A DNA stretch of 64,000 nt from Pestalotiopsis fici W106-1 (Eukaryota; Ascomycota; Sordariomycetes; Amphisphaeriales; Sporocadaceae). How positions within the stretch are numbered: the stretch's first letter is position 1; every line of letters begins with the position of its first letter. The notes below the pieces were generated by a model that had not been told where the DNA came from, made no database searches, and saw nothing but the letters and a program-made list of their open reading frames with translations. Positions 10,008 to 23,054 of this stretch are shown here, one piece after another. The stretch lies in the NCBI RefSeq assembly GCF_000516985.1, contig NW_006917093.1, positions 3,286,001 through 3,350,000 on the forward strand, in the 5' to 3' direction. The position numbers were made by a program, and so were the translations under genes.

Positions 10008-13000
10008 GCCCCCCAGGATTACACTGCCGTACGAACCGGTGTACGACATTGACAAAGCATTGCAACGCGGGGAGGGGGGTGGGACTTTTGAGGTGCTGTG
10101 ACAGTAACACACACGCATACGTACACTCCAAACAACCTAGAACACCATGGCTACATTACACAGGAAAAGAACCCTACCTACCGGCACGCTGGGTCGCCGA
10201 GAAAGCGAAACAAAAGAAAAACGGAAAAACAAAAACAAGCTCCTATACCCTAGACGTAACTGCATATGCCGCAAAGAGCAATCTTTTTCAGAATGGCAAG
10301 AATGGCTACTCGTTGCGAGTCAGGCATCAGTACGTTAGGGATTGGGTCTTGACGATGATGAAAGAAGAGGAGACCAGATATAGGGCGACCCAGTAGTCCG
10401 GCCTAGTCGTTTAGGTCTTGGGGCGCCTCTGGGTAGCTACTTTGCTTTTTCATTTTCCTTCCCAATGATGGGTAATCTATTCATATTGGGTCTCCCACCA
10501 TTTTGTTTTGGCACCATGGTGACTTGTTTTGCAGGAGGTTCGGCTCCGAGACTTGACCCAAGCCGAAGAACACGAGAAACGGCCGCGTGTTCTCATGTCA
10601 TATATACACGTCCATAAGGGATCTATTTCATTACATCTTGCACGCAAGTACCTCTTATCACTGGGCGCGCCTACATGATGTTTGGGGGACCGCCCTACCT
10701 AAAGAGGTAATGAGAGTGGAGAGAGCTGAGCAGCAGCAGAAGTAGTAGCAGTGTCACCGGGACCGGTCTGCAGTACGAGGGGCCAAACCTTTACCTACAG
10801 CATGACTGGGTTGCGAGACATCGCTAAAGATGCATCATTTTCCCAGGAAAGCGGCGACCGTTTCGGTGGCACATTCTTTAGGCCCATCTAGCTCGTAGAG
10901 TACTACCGAACGTAACACCAAGCTCTCTGAATATGCCTGGGCTGTGTTTTGTCTTTTCTTTCCTTCTGCAGCGCTCGAAGGAATGATTCCGCCTCGACAA
11001 GAGCGGTTGGTCGATCAGTCAGGCAGGTAGGCAGTCAATCGGGCGCGACGCCAATTTGGGTATTTTCACGTTATGTGTCTCGACGCTCCACTCCCATCCT
11101 CCGTTTGAGACACTGCAGAGAACTGGCGACATGTGGATCTCTGAATTGCTTTTTCTTCCCTCCCAACTAGGTGTACCCTAGTCTGCCTCGCATGTGCCCT
11201 CATCTCGAAATAGGCGAGGCTCTGGCCCAATATATTACAGACCTTGAAGACCTAGGTAGATGGATGTCAGATAGTATATTCTCCGTTTTGAGGTTGCCCA
11301 CCCAGAAGTACCGAACGTCAAAGTCAAAAAAGCCACAGCGGCTAAAGGTGTGAGTATAAGGGTCATACCTGGGCCATATGATGATGACAGCCTCGACTAT
11401 CAAAGCTCCTTCAATGAATGACTGTAAGCGCGTTTAGGCAGGTAGCAAAGTGTGCCGCCACTGGAAACATGAGATTTTTTGGGGCCAAAGGAGGCCGTCT
11501 CATCGACAACCAAGTCACACAGCCGGTTTACACAAGGCCCCGAAGATCAAATTGGGATACTCCGTACGAACCAGTCAGTTGATAACGGCAGTAACATCCA
11601 AGCCTCATTGGCAATTTCAATTTGCGGCATGGCCGTACACGCACAAAGTCTCGAGGCTCGGCCGAGTTGGAGTAGTTTCCCATCATTAGTCTGTTGTTTT
11701 TCTGCAGGTGAGTCTTCGGTCAGTCCCAAAATAAAGTAAAATTAAATAAAAGCCTATCGCAAGTTGGCTCGCCGGTATTTGACAGCAGGCAAGGGAGCCG
11801 ATCTTGGCAGGGATGTTATAGCTCGCTGCATGGTGATGAGATGATGGAACCCCCTCCTTGCATTGGATCGAAGCACGCCGTCACTCTTTTCTTTCTTTTG
11901 TATGCAAAGCTGCTCAAACGGGAAATGCTTGGAAGGAGAGAAATTCGATGATATGATATGACCAAATTCGGCTCCATCGAGTTGCGTTTTTTCGGAGCAC
12001 CAAGCCAGGATCCGCGGACCCAGCTCTTCGGAAAGATTTGGCGGCGAACAAAGAGACACGGCCAGAGCCAGAAATTCACGGGTTCGGACGTTGAGTTGAC
12101 TGCGCCGCAACTCTGACAAGAGGAGTAGTGTCTTCACGCCGTGCCTGCATTGGAATTCCCCTTCTTACCACCACGTTGATTGATTGGACACTTGGACTGA
12201 GCGTGTGCGATTTGTTTTGGTGCAGACCGCAACGAACAATATATGATAGCACGAATGACAACAAGTTCATTTACACGTTGAGAGGAAACGAGTTGGCGGG
12301 AAAATCCGGTGAGGCCGCAGCTTTTGATTGGAACCGGCACCGACTGCTGCTTACAAGGAGCGGTAACGCCAAGCTCTCAAGCGACCTATGGATATCAGGT
12401 GCTGTTGTTGTTGTTGTGGTGCGGGCCGAGCAGAGCAAGCTGCGAATGAGGTGGCTGTCCCAAGGTGCAATGTGCGAATCTTGCCGTGTTTGCAGATTGT
12501 CTGGCAATGTGTGCAATAGTGCAAGCCTTTGATAGTTTATGGAACTTATAGGTGGTATACTAATCGACGGACTGGTGGACTGACTGACTGAGTGATGGGC
12601 TTGTACAGAGTATATTGAGTATCCATCGTTACACCGGTAGCAAAAGTACCTTGCTCTAAATTGCGACGCTAGCCCAACCGGTCAGGGACTCGTAGCCTAT
12701 TCGAGGCGCATGTGGTGTGTAAGTGGTGTGCGCAAAGTACTCGGTCGTGCGTGCAAACAAACAGGGCGCCTTGGCCTCTGTGCATTGGCGTGATGAAAGC
12801 CTGGTATTGGCAGAAGAAGGGTTGATAAGATGGGGCCCTATTTCGCGATCTTGCTTGTAGTAGCGTCAAGTGCTGGCTTATCCTGTCTTTCCATTAATTA
12901 GCACTACCCGTGTATGTGCAGCATTCTAGTGGCAAGGGCTTATTCCGTGTACTTGGTCATCATGATATAAGACAAGAGAACGCTGATCTTCCTATACCCT

Positions 13001-13589
13001 GCGAAACGTACCTTGGCAGAGGGGGGGTTTTGTTCCCCTTCCCCTAGGCACAGTCAAGTAGTACGGAGGCTCATTGGGGGCGTACCCGGGACGGCAAGTC
13101 AAGTCATACCGCGTAGTTTGGGTCTGTCAAGACTGCTCATGCCGATGCAAACTGCCCCCGAGCTGAATGCAGAATGCTATCATGCTTATTGCCATTCAGA
13201 GAATAACGTCACAGGCTGAGTAAGAAGAGACGCATGTAAGAGACGGCTGCTCCCTGAGGTACCCGCAGTCGCCCATCTCACAGGCCTAGTGATCTCGTAG
13301 GGCTGACTGACGGGGGGGATGATCGTGTAACGAAGCTCCACAGCCACTTTTGAGTTCCCAGCAACAAAAAAAAACAAAAAAGGATACACATCATTCAGCA
13401 CTTGCGGTCATCCTAAAGTCACCGAGACGCCGAGGCGTGGGATCCTTGGCTGTACTCGCAGAATACAAGACTGATCTTCATGATTCCGCGTATGTTCTTG
13501 TTTTGGGTGTACCGGTGCTTTCACAGCCGTGCTGCTACAAGAAGGACAATGCATGAGAAAATCCCTTGCTAAGAATAGTGAGGCCATTC

Positions 13590-13616
13590 TTTTTTTTTTT
13601 TTTTTTTTTTTTTTTT
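13590..13616. repeat. Poly-T tract (27 T)
   Basis: An uninterrupted T homopolymer in gene-free DNA. Confidence 0.9.
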
Positions 13617-15394
13617 GAAATGCATGGATCTTCTTGTGCAGGAGTTACCGATTTGAAAATATCCCTCCATTCTTCACAATCGAATGCATTACTTTCGGTG
13701 CATCAATACACACGTGGGTATGTTGTGGCTGAGCGCGGCGCCGCGTGCTGAATGCTGAATGTGCCGCTTGGTGGGCAGCCAGTCTGAGTCCTGCTGGTGG
13801 CGTGTGCGTGAGAGAGGTGGTGAGCGGCACCTAGGTGTCTAGTTCTAGTTACTTAGTTTACGCCTGCGATCCGACCCGAGCTCTGGCTCTTCTTCTATTC
13901 TGTGGGAGGAGAAACGGCAGAGGAAGAAGGGTGGGTGAATAGACTGCGACCAAACGTGGAAAGAAAAACCGAGAGACAACCGTCCGTCGGCTCCGTCGAG
14001 CATGGGTCCTAGTCCTAGTCCTGGTGGACACTAGGTAAACGGAGCCACGAGGCTTGCTGCTGACTTGACGTTTTCGGCCAGGAACAGTGACCCCCGCCCA
14101 GATCCATCATCCGAATCGAAGTCCCTTGAAGTTACCAGGTATCCGATGTGCCGAATGGTAGTTTTTTGCATCAAATTGGGAAACCGGTCAATGCGTGGAG
14201 CCTGGGGCATATTATATCGATGCAAGTAACTGTTGTTTGACCAGGTTGATCCACTGGCTAGACCGCGCGCTTACGACGATCGAGCGAGTTTTGCAATACG
14301 CATGATCGGCCCCAAACTTGAGCCGGTAGTCAATGATTGTTTGCTTTGTACGGAATTCTGTAGCCATGAATAGCCGGAGAGGGGCGAGGGAGGAAATTCC
14401 ATTGTACCTGTAGCCTCACCTTGGCGCTCTCGAGCACTGTGAAGCTACGGGGGATGTTTTTCTTGTAGGTCGAAACAAGACTTTTACCCGCAGGTTGTAG
14501 GTAGTAGTAGTATACTGTAGACAAGAGCGTCTCCGGCTGTGCTGCATGTTGTAAGCCATCGATAGGGTATTCGCGCACCTTGGGACAGAGTTAGTGGTCA
14601 GCTTGAGTGGGATTGGCGAAAGCGACAATGAGCAGCAGTTTCGAACAACATAGCAAGCAAGCCAAACTACTACTGTGCAGGCGTCAAGCTCAGTTAGTTT
14701 CGCTGTATGACTGCAGCAAACGCTGCCGTTCGATGAACCAGCTGCAAGTGGCTATCTCCCGGGAGCCCGGCAGTGGTTCAATCTTGTGCGACAGGCAATA
14801 ATGAAGCCTCATCCCATTTGTCCTTGTCAGAATGCCAAGACCAGTTGCGGAGAATTGTAGATATCCTATCTCCTCGGTGGTCGGGTCCCTGGTTAACTGG
14901 TAGGTAAGATTGATGTACTTTGTACACAGACGCACACACACACAACTCACTTAAATACTGCAGTACCACACGCACTCAAGGTACACACCCAGAAGGAGCT
15001 TGTTCTGCGGCTCCCAGCCTGATCAAAGGCTTCATCCCCAGGATGACAGGCAGAAGAAATAAAGTTCCCTCTGCGCTTATAAATCGACAGACTGTAAGCT
15101 GACCTACAAACGAGTAGTAGCGGATTGCACGGAGACCGTTGAACAGGTCGTAGCCAGGCTAAACAGAGCCCGTGGCGTGGAGTTTTCTATTCATCTGAAG
15201 CCAGCTTAGCTCCACATAACCTTAATCGGACCACGCGGACGTTTCCCTCCATGGACACACCCCGTTGGGTTTTGAATTCTTTTTGCTGTGACGGCACACG
15301 TCGGATGTTTGTCAGTATCCATGTTGAAACGGATGAAAGAAGTTGGTGGATGTAAATGGTTCAATGTTGGTTGTCTCTTGGCGATTCCGTTGAT

Positions 15395-15416
15395 TTGGTT
15401 GGTTGGTTGGTTGGTT
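15395..15416. repeat. (TTGG)n microsatellite
   Basis: Five tandem TTGG units in gene-free DNA. Confidence 0.85.
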
Positions 15417-16488
15417 CAAGGGAAGGGATTTTAATCAATTGAACGGATCCATGGTTATTAGCGGGGATTCTGTGTCAGTGAATCACCACCGGTTGGAAAT
15501 CGCGAGCGTCCAAGGAGAGGAGCAAGCACGGACGGGTAAGAAGGGAAGCGAGGAGGCATCAAAGAGATGCATGGTATGTAGGTACCTTGCCAAACAGGAG
15601 GAGAAAACGAGCGCCTTGTTCGTCGTACTGCAAGGCAGGGCAAGGATTGTTGTACATACCTGAGAGGTAACTAAGGTGGGCACGTAGCCAGCGCAGGATG
15701 CGACTTGTAGTAGTGGTGACAAGCAGGCCATGGGGGAGTTTGTAAGTGTATGTGCATAGGCCCATCCACTGTAACCGGACTGGACTTCAACGATGAACTG
15801 ATTAACAGAAGACGGGAATCACAGTCGAGCTAACGTAGATGAAGCTAAGAGCCTGGCATTATACTATCACTACTCCTCACACATGAGATGAAATGGGATA
15901 CTCGCGGCGTACCTAGGCAAATAGAAAGCATGTGGTTGACATCTCATATTCGGTCTGAAATGGGAAAAGGGGAAAAAGTAAGGCAGGCGAATGCAAGTAA
16001 CCTTACCTCAGTGCAGGTAGGAAAAAATGTGCTAGGTAGGTAATGTAATGTAGGTGGGCAGACAAGGCCAGTGATGTACTTAGCAGTTAGGATGGGTACC
16101 AGGTTAGGCACCTTCCCGGTCTACATATTGATTGGTGTCCAGCCATGGATGTCATCAACCAGCTACAACCTTTTGTGCCTAGCGACCTACCTTACTTTAC
16201 GTACCTACATCACATAGGGGGTCGTCCTCCCGCAACTGGGGGTTCACAACGATCTCGAAACATGAGCAGCTACATACAATCATAGGTGGTTCAATGCCGT
16301 CGTTGCTTCTTTTGTAGTTACATTGCTCGAGAGGGCACACATTTTCATCATACCTCTACCAGCTCTGGAATCCATTGATTTGCTTGCTGCAGTGTGTGTC
16401 TGTCTCTGTGTGTCGCATGAATCGCAGCAGGTCGTGACGTTGCCGAGCGCCGCGCCCCATCCAGTCGGTACAGCGCGAAACCTGGCCG

Positions 16489-16516
16489 GAAAGAAAGAAA
16501 GAAAGAAAGAAAGAAA
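16489..16516. repeat. (GAAA)n microsatellite
   Basis: Seven tandem GAAA units. Confidence 0.85.
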
Positions 16517-17098
16517 ATTCCATGTTTGTTTGTTTGATTAAATGGTGGATTGAAACCCAGCCGACAGGCAAATTTTAAGATTTCGCAAGGTACTCAACCA
16601 TGTCCATTGCAGCGTGTTAGGCATGGGTATATGCATAGTTGACCCGCAGAGTTGCGACCACGAATCCCGAATCCGCTCATGATCGTCGCAGCTATTTTCT
16701 TCTTTGCTTACTGGCCAAGCATCAGTACACAGATCACATACGAGGAGTACTGAGTTGCGCCCAATGATTCGAGAAAGATGATGAGTGACCCGTCCCGCAC
16801 AACAATAAGAAGAAGAAGAAGTATTTCCCGCGATACTGTTGACTCAATTTGAAAACATGGCAGTGTTGCATACATAGTCCCGTTGGGGCCAGCAACAAGA
16901 GGCCACCTCGGCTACCTCTAAGAAAAGAGAGTCTCCTGGCAGTTTGTAGTTGAAGTATTGCCTTGCACTTTGGATGAATCGAGCTTCCGCCTCAACTCAT
17001 GATCTACATAGGGATTATCGAAGTGATGTGCATCATGTATACGAATGCAATACATGACATAGGGAGGCAGGACGCAGAGGTTCCGGGGGAGCGAATTT

Positions 17099-17125
17099 AA
17101 AAAAAAAAAAAAANAAAAAAAAAAA
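17099..17125. repeat. Poly-A tract containing one undetermined base
   Basis: A long A homopolymer interrupted by N at 17114, the only ambiguous base noticed in the window. Its length is uncertain in the assembly. Confidence 0.9.
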
Positions 17126-17773
17126 GAACACGACAAAATGATTCCATTGATTGGCATCAAAATCCATGCAAGTACCTCCAAGCAGTAAACTAAAAATGAT
17201 CATAGTACATACACATGGGCTGCTATCACGCTAGTTTAGCGCCCGCTGTGGGTCTCCATTCCCACTCCACACCTCAAGTGCTTAGCGGATGAGACGAAAA
17301 TCAGCGCCCTATTCGGCTAGAGCCTCAATGATCCTCTTCTTCGTCACCCCCTAGCCCGGAATCTCTGCATTGGGTGTTGTTGCTAAAGCAGCCCTTTGGG
17401 TCGATATCAACGTCCTTGATTGCTTTTCACCCCCTCTTCTTGTTGGCCAAGCGTTAAAAACTGTACTCCCGTTGATGGGAAGATTAAGAGGGAGGGGGGC
17501 CGGGGTTTCCCTCTCTCGCTTTTCTGTCTTGATGATCGTCCGTATTCGGCGTTCGCTCAGCCCGGCCATAGAGTGACATAGCTGGTCAAGGTGTCATGTG
17601 GAATGATGTCAAACACCGCAGAAATTAAACGCACAAGAAGCTTGGTTGTCGCTTATCAGATGGTCATCAGGTGTTAGCAAGTCGCATATGTCGCCGGTAT
17701 ACTCTGTACGGAACTGCTTCTTCAATGCTCTGTGGTATCTGTGCTGGACCGTGATGTTTTTGACGTAGGAGAT

Positions 17774-18297
17774 TTAATACAGTGCCGCCCTCCCAAGGTA
17801 CCATAGTCCGGCAAAGGAAACGCAAGTGCGGGAATGGAGTCTCTCCGGGAGTTTCAAGCAAAGCCTCCCCACCCAAGAGCTGATTCGCATCGCAAAGCAT
17901 GCACCATCTGTTTTGGCCTGATCCAATCCACCCCATCCGTCTTGCATACCACCCTTGCTTTCGCCATCCCCCACGAGAACAATATAGCCTGGAATGGGCC
18001 CGTGTAAAGTGGAGTGGTGCGAGTGACATGATCTGTGTTATCCGCACTTTGAGCCCATTGCCCAATTTGTGTAACAAAATCTCTAGTCTTGAGCAGCTGG
18101 AGCTGCTCAAGTGAACAATCCGATTGATCCTTACTCCCTTGTCCCAACCGATCTGCGCTATTCCATGTCGTATCCTCATGCAAATTCATATAGCCTGGTA
18201 TCCGTGCGTTCAGACAGACTGTTCCCCCGTGTGCCGGTCGTCCCAATTCCAGTTCATGCAAAATGTATTTTCCGTACCGTCCTAAGCCTTGCTGCTC
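17774..18297 (-). pseudogene. Unassigned, frame-broken open stretch downstream of the Ndt80 gene
   Basis: On the minus strand a frame from about 18,280 to 17,854 reads as a soluble protein (for example ARIPGYMNLHEDTTWNSADR and QLQLLKTRDFVTQIGQWAQS). A second frame, 17,974-17,774, takes over in a mixed Gly/Asp-rich style. This looks like a coding remnant with a frameshift near 17,980, or two exons whose junction was not found. It lies on the same strand as the Ndt80-type gene, about 180 bp beyond its stop codon. No domain was recognised. Chance open sequence or 3' untranslated region is a real alternative, so confidence is low. Confidence 0.25.
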
Positions 18298-18472
18298 CGA
18301 TTAAATCTTCAGCGAAAAAAAAAAAAAAAAAACAAGAAGCAAAGAAACAAAGACAGAACAAAATGCTGCACAGAGACGAAACCTCCACTCGGTTGGTGGA
18401 ATCTGGTCTTGGTTTTGTTTCACCCCTTCCTCCTTCGAGCATGTAGAATTTCTGGACGTTGTGATGGGTTGT

Positions 18473-20771
18473 TTAGGATGTTTGAGAAATGGGGTAATAG
18501 CCTGCAGAGGTTGATTTGCCGTCATATCGGTTACAACCTGGGCCAAGATAGTTAGGTCCTGGAATGCACAGACTCGGCAGTTGCCCTTCGTTCTCGTGCT
18601 TCAGCCTCGATATTGACAAGTCTGAATTTCTGCTGAGAGAAGGTATCATTGTATCCTGGTCATTGCGCGGGAAGCAGGGAATGCCGCCGCCGTCTCTATG
18701 ATCGTGGCCTTCGTAGATGGCACCAGGGTAGTATTGATATCCTTTGGTGTTGTCAATGGACTTGCATTGATCTGCCGACATGATCTGGTCTATTTGCATT
18801 TCATGGTGGCGGTGGTTGGTGCCGTAGTGGTGTGTTGGTCGAGTCTCATACGTCTGATTCCCGTAACTTGGAGTCAGAATCGATGACCCGCCGTTGTAGT
18901 CGGGGACCTGTCCTGAATAGCTCCCAAGCGTGCCACTGGAGCCACCAGGGCCGCTGCTAGCACTTCCTCGCCGCTCCGATTGATAATGGCCTGGTGAACG
19001 TCCACGGACGATCATTTTGGCGGATTTTCGGTGGGCGACCCTCAGCCACTGGTCGGCAACTCCTCTTCCCATCTCACCAACGTTGGCATGGAGTTCAATC
19101 ACGAGATGGTAGTATTGCTGTGCTGCTCGCCGTTTGCCATTGTTGGCAGTCGCTTGTTTGAACTGTATGCGCTCAAATGTATGTTCGGTTGGATGTGCGC
19201 CCTGGGCTTGTGAGTAGTCTCCATACCCAGCGCCCATTGCGCCACCGCCAGCGAGACGGTTATACGCATACATACCCGCTCCAAGCGGGTGGCTGCTGGG
19301 CACAATGTGTTTTGGCGACAACTTGACCCTTTCAGGCTGCGAAGTAGGTCCCTTGTCACGCTTTGGTGTGTGCTGGACCAGATCAATCGTGTGTGCGTCG
19401 CTCTCAGACACCACAGCCGTAATGGTCATGGCGAAATCAAATACATCGTATGTTACGCCGGAAGCAGTCTGTGTGTATCGAATTGGAAGGTTGTGCAAGT
19501 TGGGGGGGTCGAGGCTGAAGGAGCAAATACACGAAAAGTAGTTTCGTCGGTAGCAGGTCCATTCTCCCTCGGACAGGAAGAAGCCTTTGTCAATGGTGCC
19601 CTGAATGTCGATCTTGTCGACGGGAGTGGGCTGGCTATGAGAGTTAACGTAGGTCAGATGACCATGAGTAGTCACGCTTTGTAGAGGCGGGACGTTGGTC
19701 TGGCCTTTGCCAGCATTGTAGTGGCTATTGTCCATTCTGATAGACGCCAAGGAGGCGGAATAACCAATGCTTGGACTGGGTGTGGGTGACAGCGGGTTAC
19801 GCCGCACAGCTCCCTGAAACTGGGGCGACCTTTGGTTCTGATCTACTCTCGTGTATAAAGGTGGATTTTGTTGATAGAGGTTTCTTGTGCTATAGGATGC
19901 CGGGCTTGGTAACGATATGGGGCGTTGGCCCGGTGCCATGGGTGTAGATGAGTTGCTGCTACTACATACTCTGGTGAGCACTGTCGCGGCCGCATGGGAC
20001 GGTCTCATCACACACAACGGCACGATGAGAGCGGTGCAACGTACCTTGAGCCTATGCGGTGCCTCGGGTCTATGCTGGGGAAACCTGAGGGATAGATTGA
20101 GCTTGCGTCGGGGGAAACATAGAGTGGTGCCGTGAAAAGAACTTGTGACGAGGACTGATTTTCTAATGTCAATGAGGTTGGATTTGAGTCCTGGCTATAG
20201 CTGTCAAATACATTATTAGCAGGAGATTCCTCCAAAGTGGAAGATCGTGAATTGCTTGTCAGACAGGCTTGTACAATAGGCCCTGCTATTGTCCCCCGTG
20301 CGAGTGCCTTTTTTTTTTTTTCAAGTACCACGAGTGGTGACACTGCCAACGCTCGAGTGTGACGGGGGCGGCGGGGATCGGGTCAGGTTCGTGGACCACT
20401 TTCCTGCAGCGAGGAGCGCATGTAGCACCTCCAAGGCTGTTGAGGACGCACACCCTGACACGCAGCGCCCCCGCACCTATAGAGATGTACAGCGGCGCAT
20501 TCGGCGGCGGAATTTCATCTCAGGGGGCCACTTTCTGGGCAACCTGGGCTGGGGGACGTGGGTTCGTCTAGTCCCACATTACATTCCACGATCCTCGAAC
20601 AAGGGGTCGAAGAAGGGGGGAGGGGGCCAACTATGGGGCTTTTTGATATGCATTCAAGGCGCGCAAGGCCGAGCTGCTCGTGTAGCAGTATCATGAGAAT
20701 GACTCAAGAGAAGGGGGGGGGAAAAAGGCACAAGTATGTGGGTTGACTTGGATTGCTTCTTCTTACCTCAT
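18473..20771 (-). CDS. Ndt80/PhoG-type transcription factor (VIB-1/XprG family)
   Basis: The model is complement(join(18473..19970,20045..20200,20767..20771)), 552 residues. The 74-nt intron (GTACGT..CAG) is well supported. The 5' intron of 566 nt (GTAAGA..CTAATAATGTATTTGACAG) keeps frame but is long. The p53-like Ndt80 DNA-binding domain spans about residues 174-386. It contains DKGFFLSEGEWTCYRRNYFS, HTIDLVQHTPKRDKGP, TEHTFERIQFKQATANNGKR, AAQQYYHLVIEL and KSAKMIVRGRSPGHYQSERR, which are close to VIB-1/XprG. Family members control extracellular protease production, starvation responses and heterokaryon incompatibility. The flanks are Pro/Ser/Gln-rich and disordered. Sequence upstream of the chosen ATG stays open in frame for 23 more codons, back to a TAG at about 20,841, so the N-terminus may be longer. 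Assignment to the family is firm; which paralogue it is stays open. Confidence 0.88.
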
Positions 20772-22348
20772 ATCAGGTGCGTCTGGAATATTGATGTACT
20801 CCAGGCTATTGCAAGAGGCCGCCGGAGGCTCATAGGTCTGCTACAAGCATCCATATATATCAGCACGATGAGTAAACGACCAAGGCAGCCCTATCAAGGA
20901 AGTGATCCAAAAGTCCCGGGATAAGCTGCGTTATAAGGCTGTCGTCATTCTCGGAGGCCGAGCCCTCGAATATTCACCGAACGTCTGAGAGGGAGGAAAG
21001 TGATTCAATGTCAGCAATGCCTTATATCTTGAGAAATGAAAAAATACAAGCAAGAATTGAGATGTTCCAAAACTCAATGCATACTTGAGTACATGAGTGA
21101 CTAGAGGGGAAGTCAACTGGACTACGCGCTCGACATGTAGTACATGTATAAACACAATGAGTTGCAGGTCGAGAAAAAACAGAACAGAGTACAGAGCAGG
21201 CATGTAGGTAGACAAGCAGGCTCTGGGGTGGAAAGACAAGGAACGGGAGGGTAACAGAAGGCGCTCAAGCATGCGCGGGAGGTGAGACTATGCTACTGGG
21301 GGGGCCAACACCCTTTTTGAGGTAACACAAGTAGTAGGTGGAAAGGGTGATTTGGGGTGCCAACACTTTTTTTTTTTTTTCTTGGGTTACTGTTGCCGCC
21401 TTTGATGAATGGTATATTGTGACCAAACTGGCTTTGCGCAACCTCATTGGGACAAAGTTATGATCCGCGACAGACTAGCACCTCAACGAAACCCGACGAA
21501 CGAGGCATGAACGAGGGCAGTGAATTGTAAAACAAAGTCCTATGTTTTCAAAGTATGAGGAAAAGCAAGTAACTGACCTGTTGGTTGTGCTGCTCCGTGC
21601 CAGGAAGGGAAAGGATAAAGGGAAGCAAGAAGCCGGACGATGTTCAAGTTTATCGAGGCTACCCTCATCCGCTGTACGGGAGTGCAGCTAGCGCCGGGTG
21701 GCAGTCATGGACAAACGATGGGACTTGGATGCATCCGGCGCGGCGTGCGGATGCTTGGTGCTGGTTCCAGCCGGCTTCCAATGCGGCGTGCTGAACGAAC
21801 GGGAAGCCTGGCTGAATGGTCTTGGTCGGGTCGGGTCGACGAGGGTTCTCTCGGCGGTGACGACGTACCGTTGGCGTTGATTTGTAATGTATGCAAACAA
21901 CAAGAGAAAGGAAAAGGGGAAAGAGAGAAAGAGGGAAGAGGGAGAGAGAAAAAAAAAATAACAAGAAAACAAGAGTGCATTACCTTGGGGAGTGAGGAAT
22001 TCATATGAATAGCGAGGTTGCCAGTCCCTCACGCGGAGGCGTCACCGGCCTTTGGGAGAACCTGCGAGGTCTGTCTGGTGTGAGGTGCTGCTGGTTTGTC
22101 TGTCTGTTCGGTCGGGCCAAACGGTCTGGTTCCGTTTCTGTGAACGGTCAGTCAGCACTTTTCATGCATGACAAGGGCCTCATTGGACCGTGTCGGCAGG
22201 GATGCTGCAAATCATCCATCCCACCCCCCCAGGCCGGGCCAGCCAGCCAACCCGCTAGCAATAGCAGCAAGAGCAAGTAGCGACAACAGCAAAAGCCTTG
22301 GGGAGGGGAGGGGGAGGGAAGGAATTTAAGATACATGGCTACCAAGCA

Positions 22349-22433
22349 GTAGGGTAGGTAGGGTAGGGTAGACGCAATGTATGTAGGTAGCTAGGTAGGT
22401 AGGTAGATGGGTAGGTAGTAGCCCAGGTAGGTG
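22349..22433. repeat. TAGG/GTAG tetranucleotide-type repeat
   Basis: Imperfect tandem AGGT/TAGG units interrupted by a short unique stretch at about 22,372-22,380. Confidence 0.85.
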
Positions 22434-22992
22434 AGAAAAGAAGACGCAACGCGGGTAAGGCACGCACATGGGAGGGGCCCGCAAAGGGTGGTAGGTAAGG
22501 ATGGTAATAATAATCCTGGGATCTGCCCTGAGCTGCGCCTTGCTGGAGACTTTGGACTCCCCTGCGCCGTCCTCGTCCAATCACGACACAGGATTGTGTG
22601 CCTCCTGCTTGAGAATAAGAACCGAAGGCTTGTTCCTCCTGGACAATTCCGTCGTCAGCAGATCCATTATCCAAAACATGGGGGGGCCGTCGATGAGTTT
22701 CGATGAGATGAATGGGAAAACACAAAAGCAGAGGGGAGGGAAGAGAGAGAAGAAGAGGGAAGAGGGGGGGGGGAAATATCGATCGTTTCGCACGGCGGTA
22801 TTGATCTCTGCTTGCCCGATTTACTTTTGAACAGCTCAGAAGTCGTGCTGGTCAAAATACGAGCTACATCGCGTCTGGAGCCCAAAGATGAGAGAGAGTA
22901 TGAAAAAGCCTTGTTTTCTGCAAAGCTCGTCTTGGCATCTTCCAGTGAGAGATCATCACCGGCGTGATACCCGACAGGCTCCTTTCCATTCG

Positions 22993-23054
22993 TTTCCTTT
23001 TCTCTCCCTCTTTCTTTCCCTCCCTCTCTCTCAGTCTCTCTCTCTCTCTCTCTC
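22993..23054. repeat. CT-rich microsatellite
   Basis: An almost pure pyrimidine tract ending in (TC)n. Confidence 0.85.

Larger units (their letters stand above)
7766..17640. other. Large gene-poor interval, about 10 kb
   Basis: Only short overlapping open frames (about 60-134 codons) occur, with no motifs or splice pattern that build into a gene. About 9,200-9,960 is visibly AT-richer than its surroundings. The interval carries several microsatellites (listed separately) and TAGGTA/TACCTA-type motifs, dense at about 15,990-16,210. It may include long untranslated regions or decayed genes, but none could be assigned. Confidence 0.5.
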
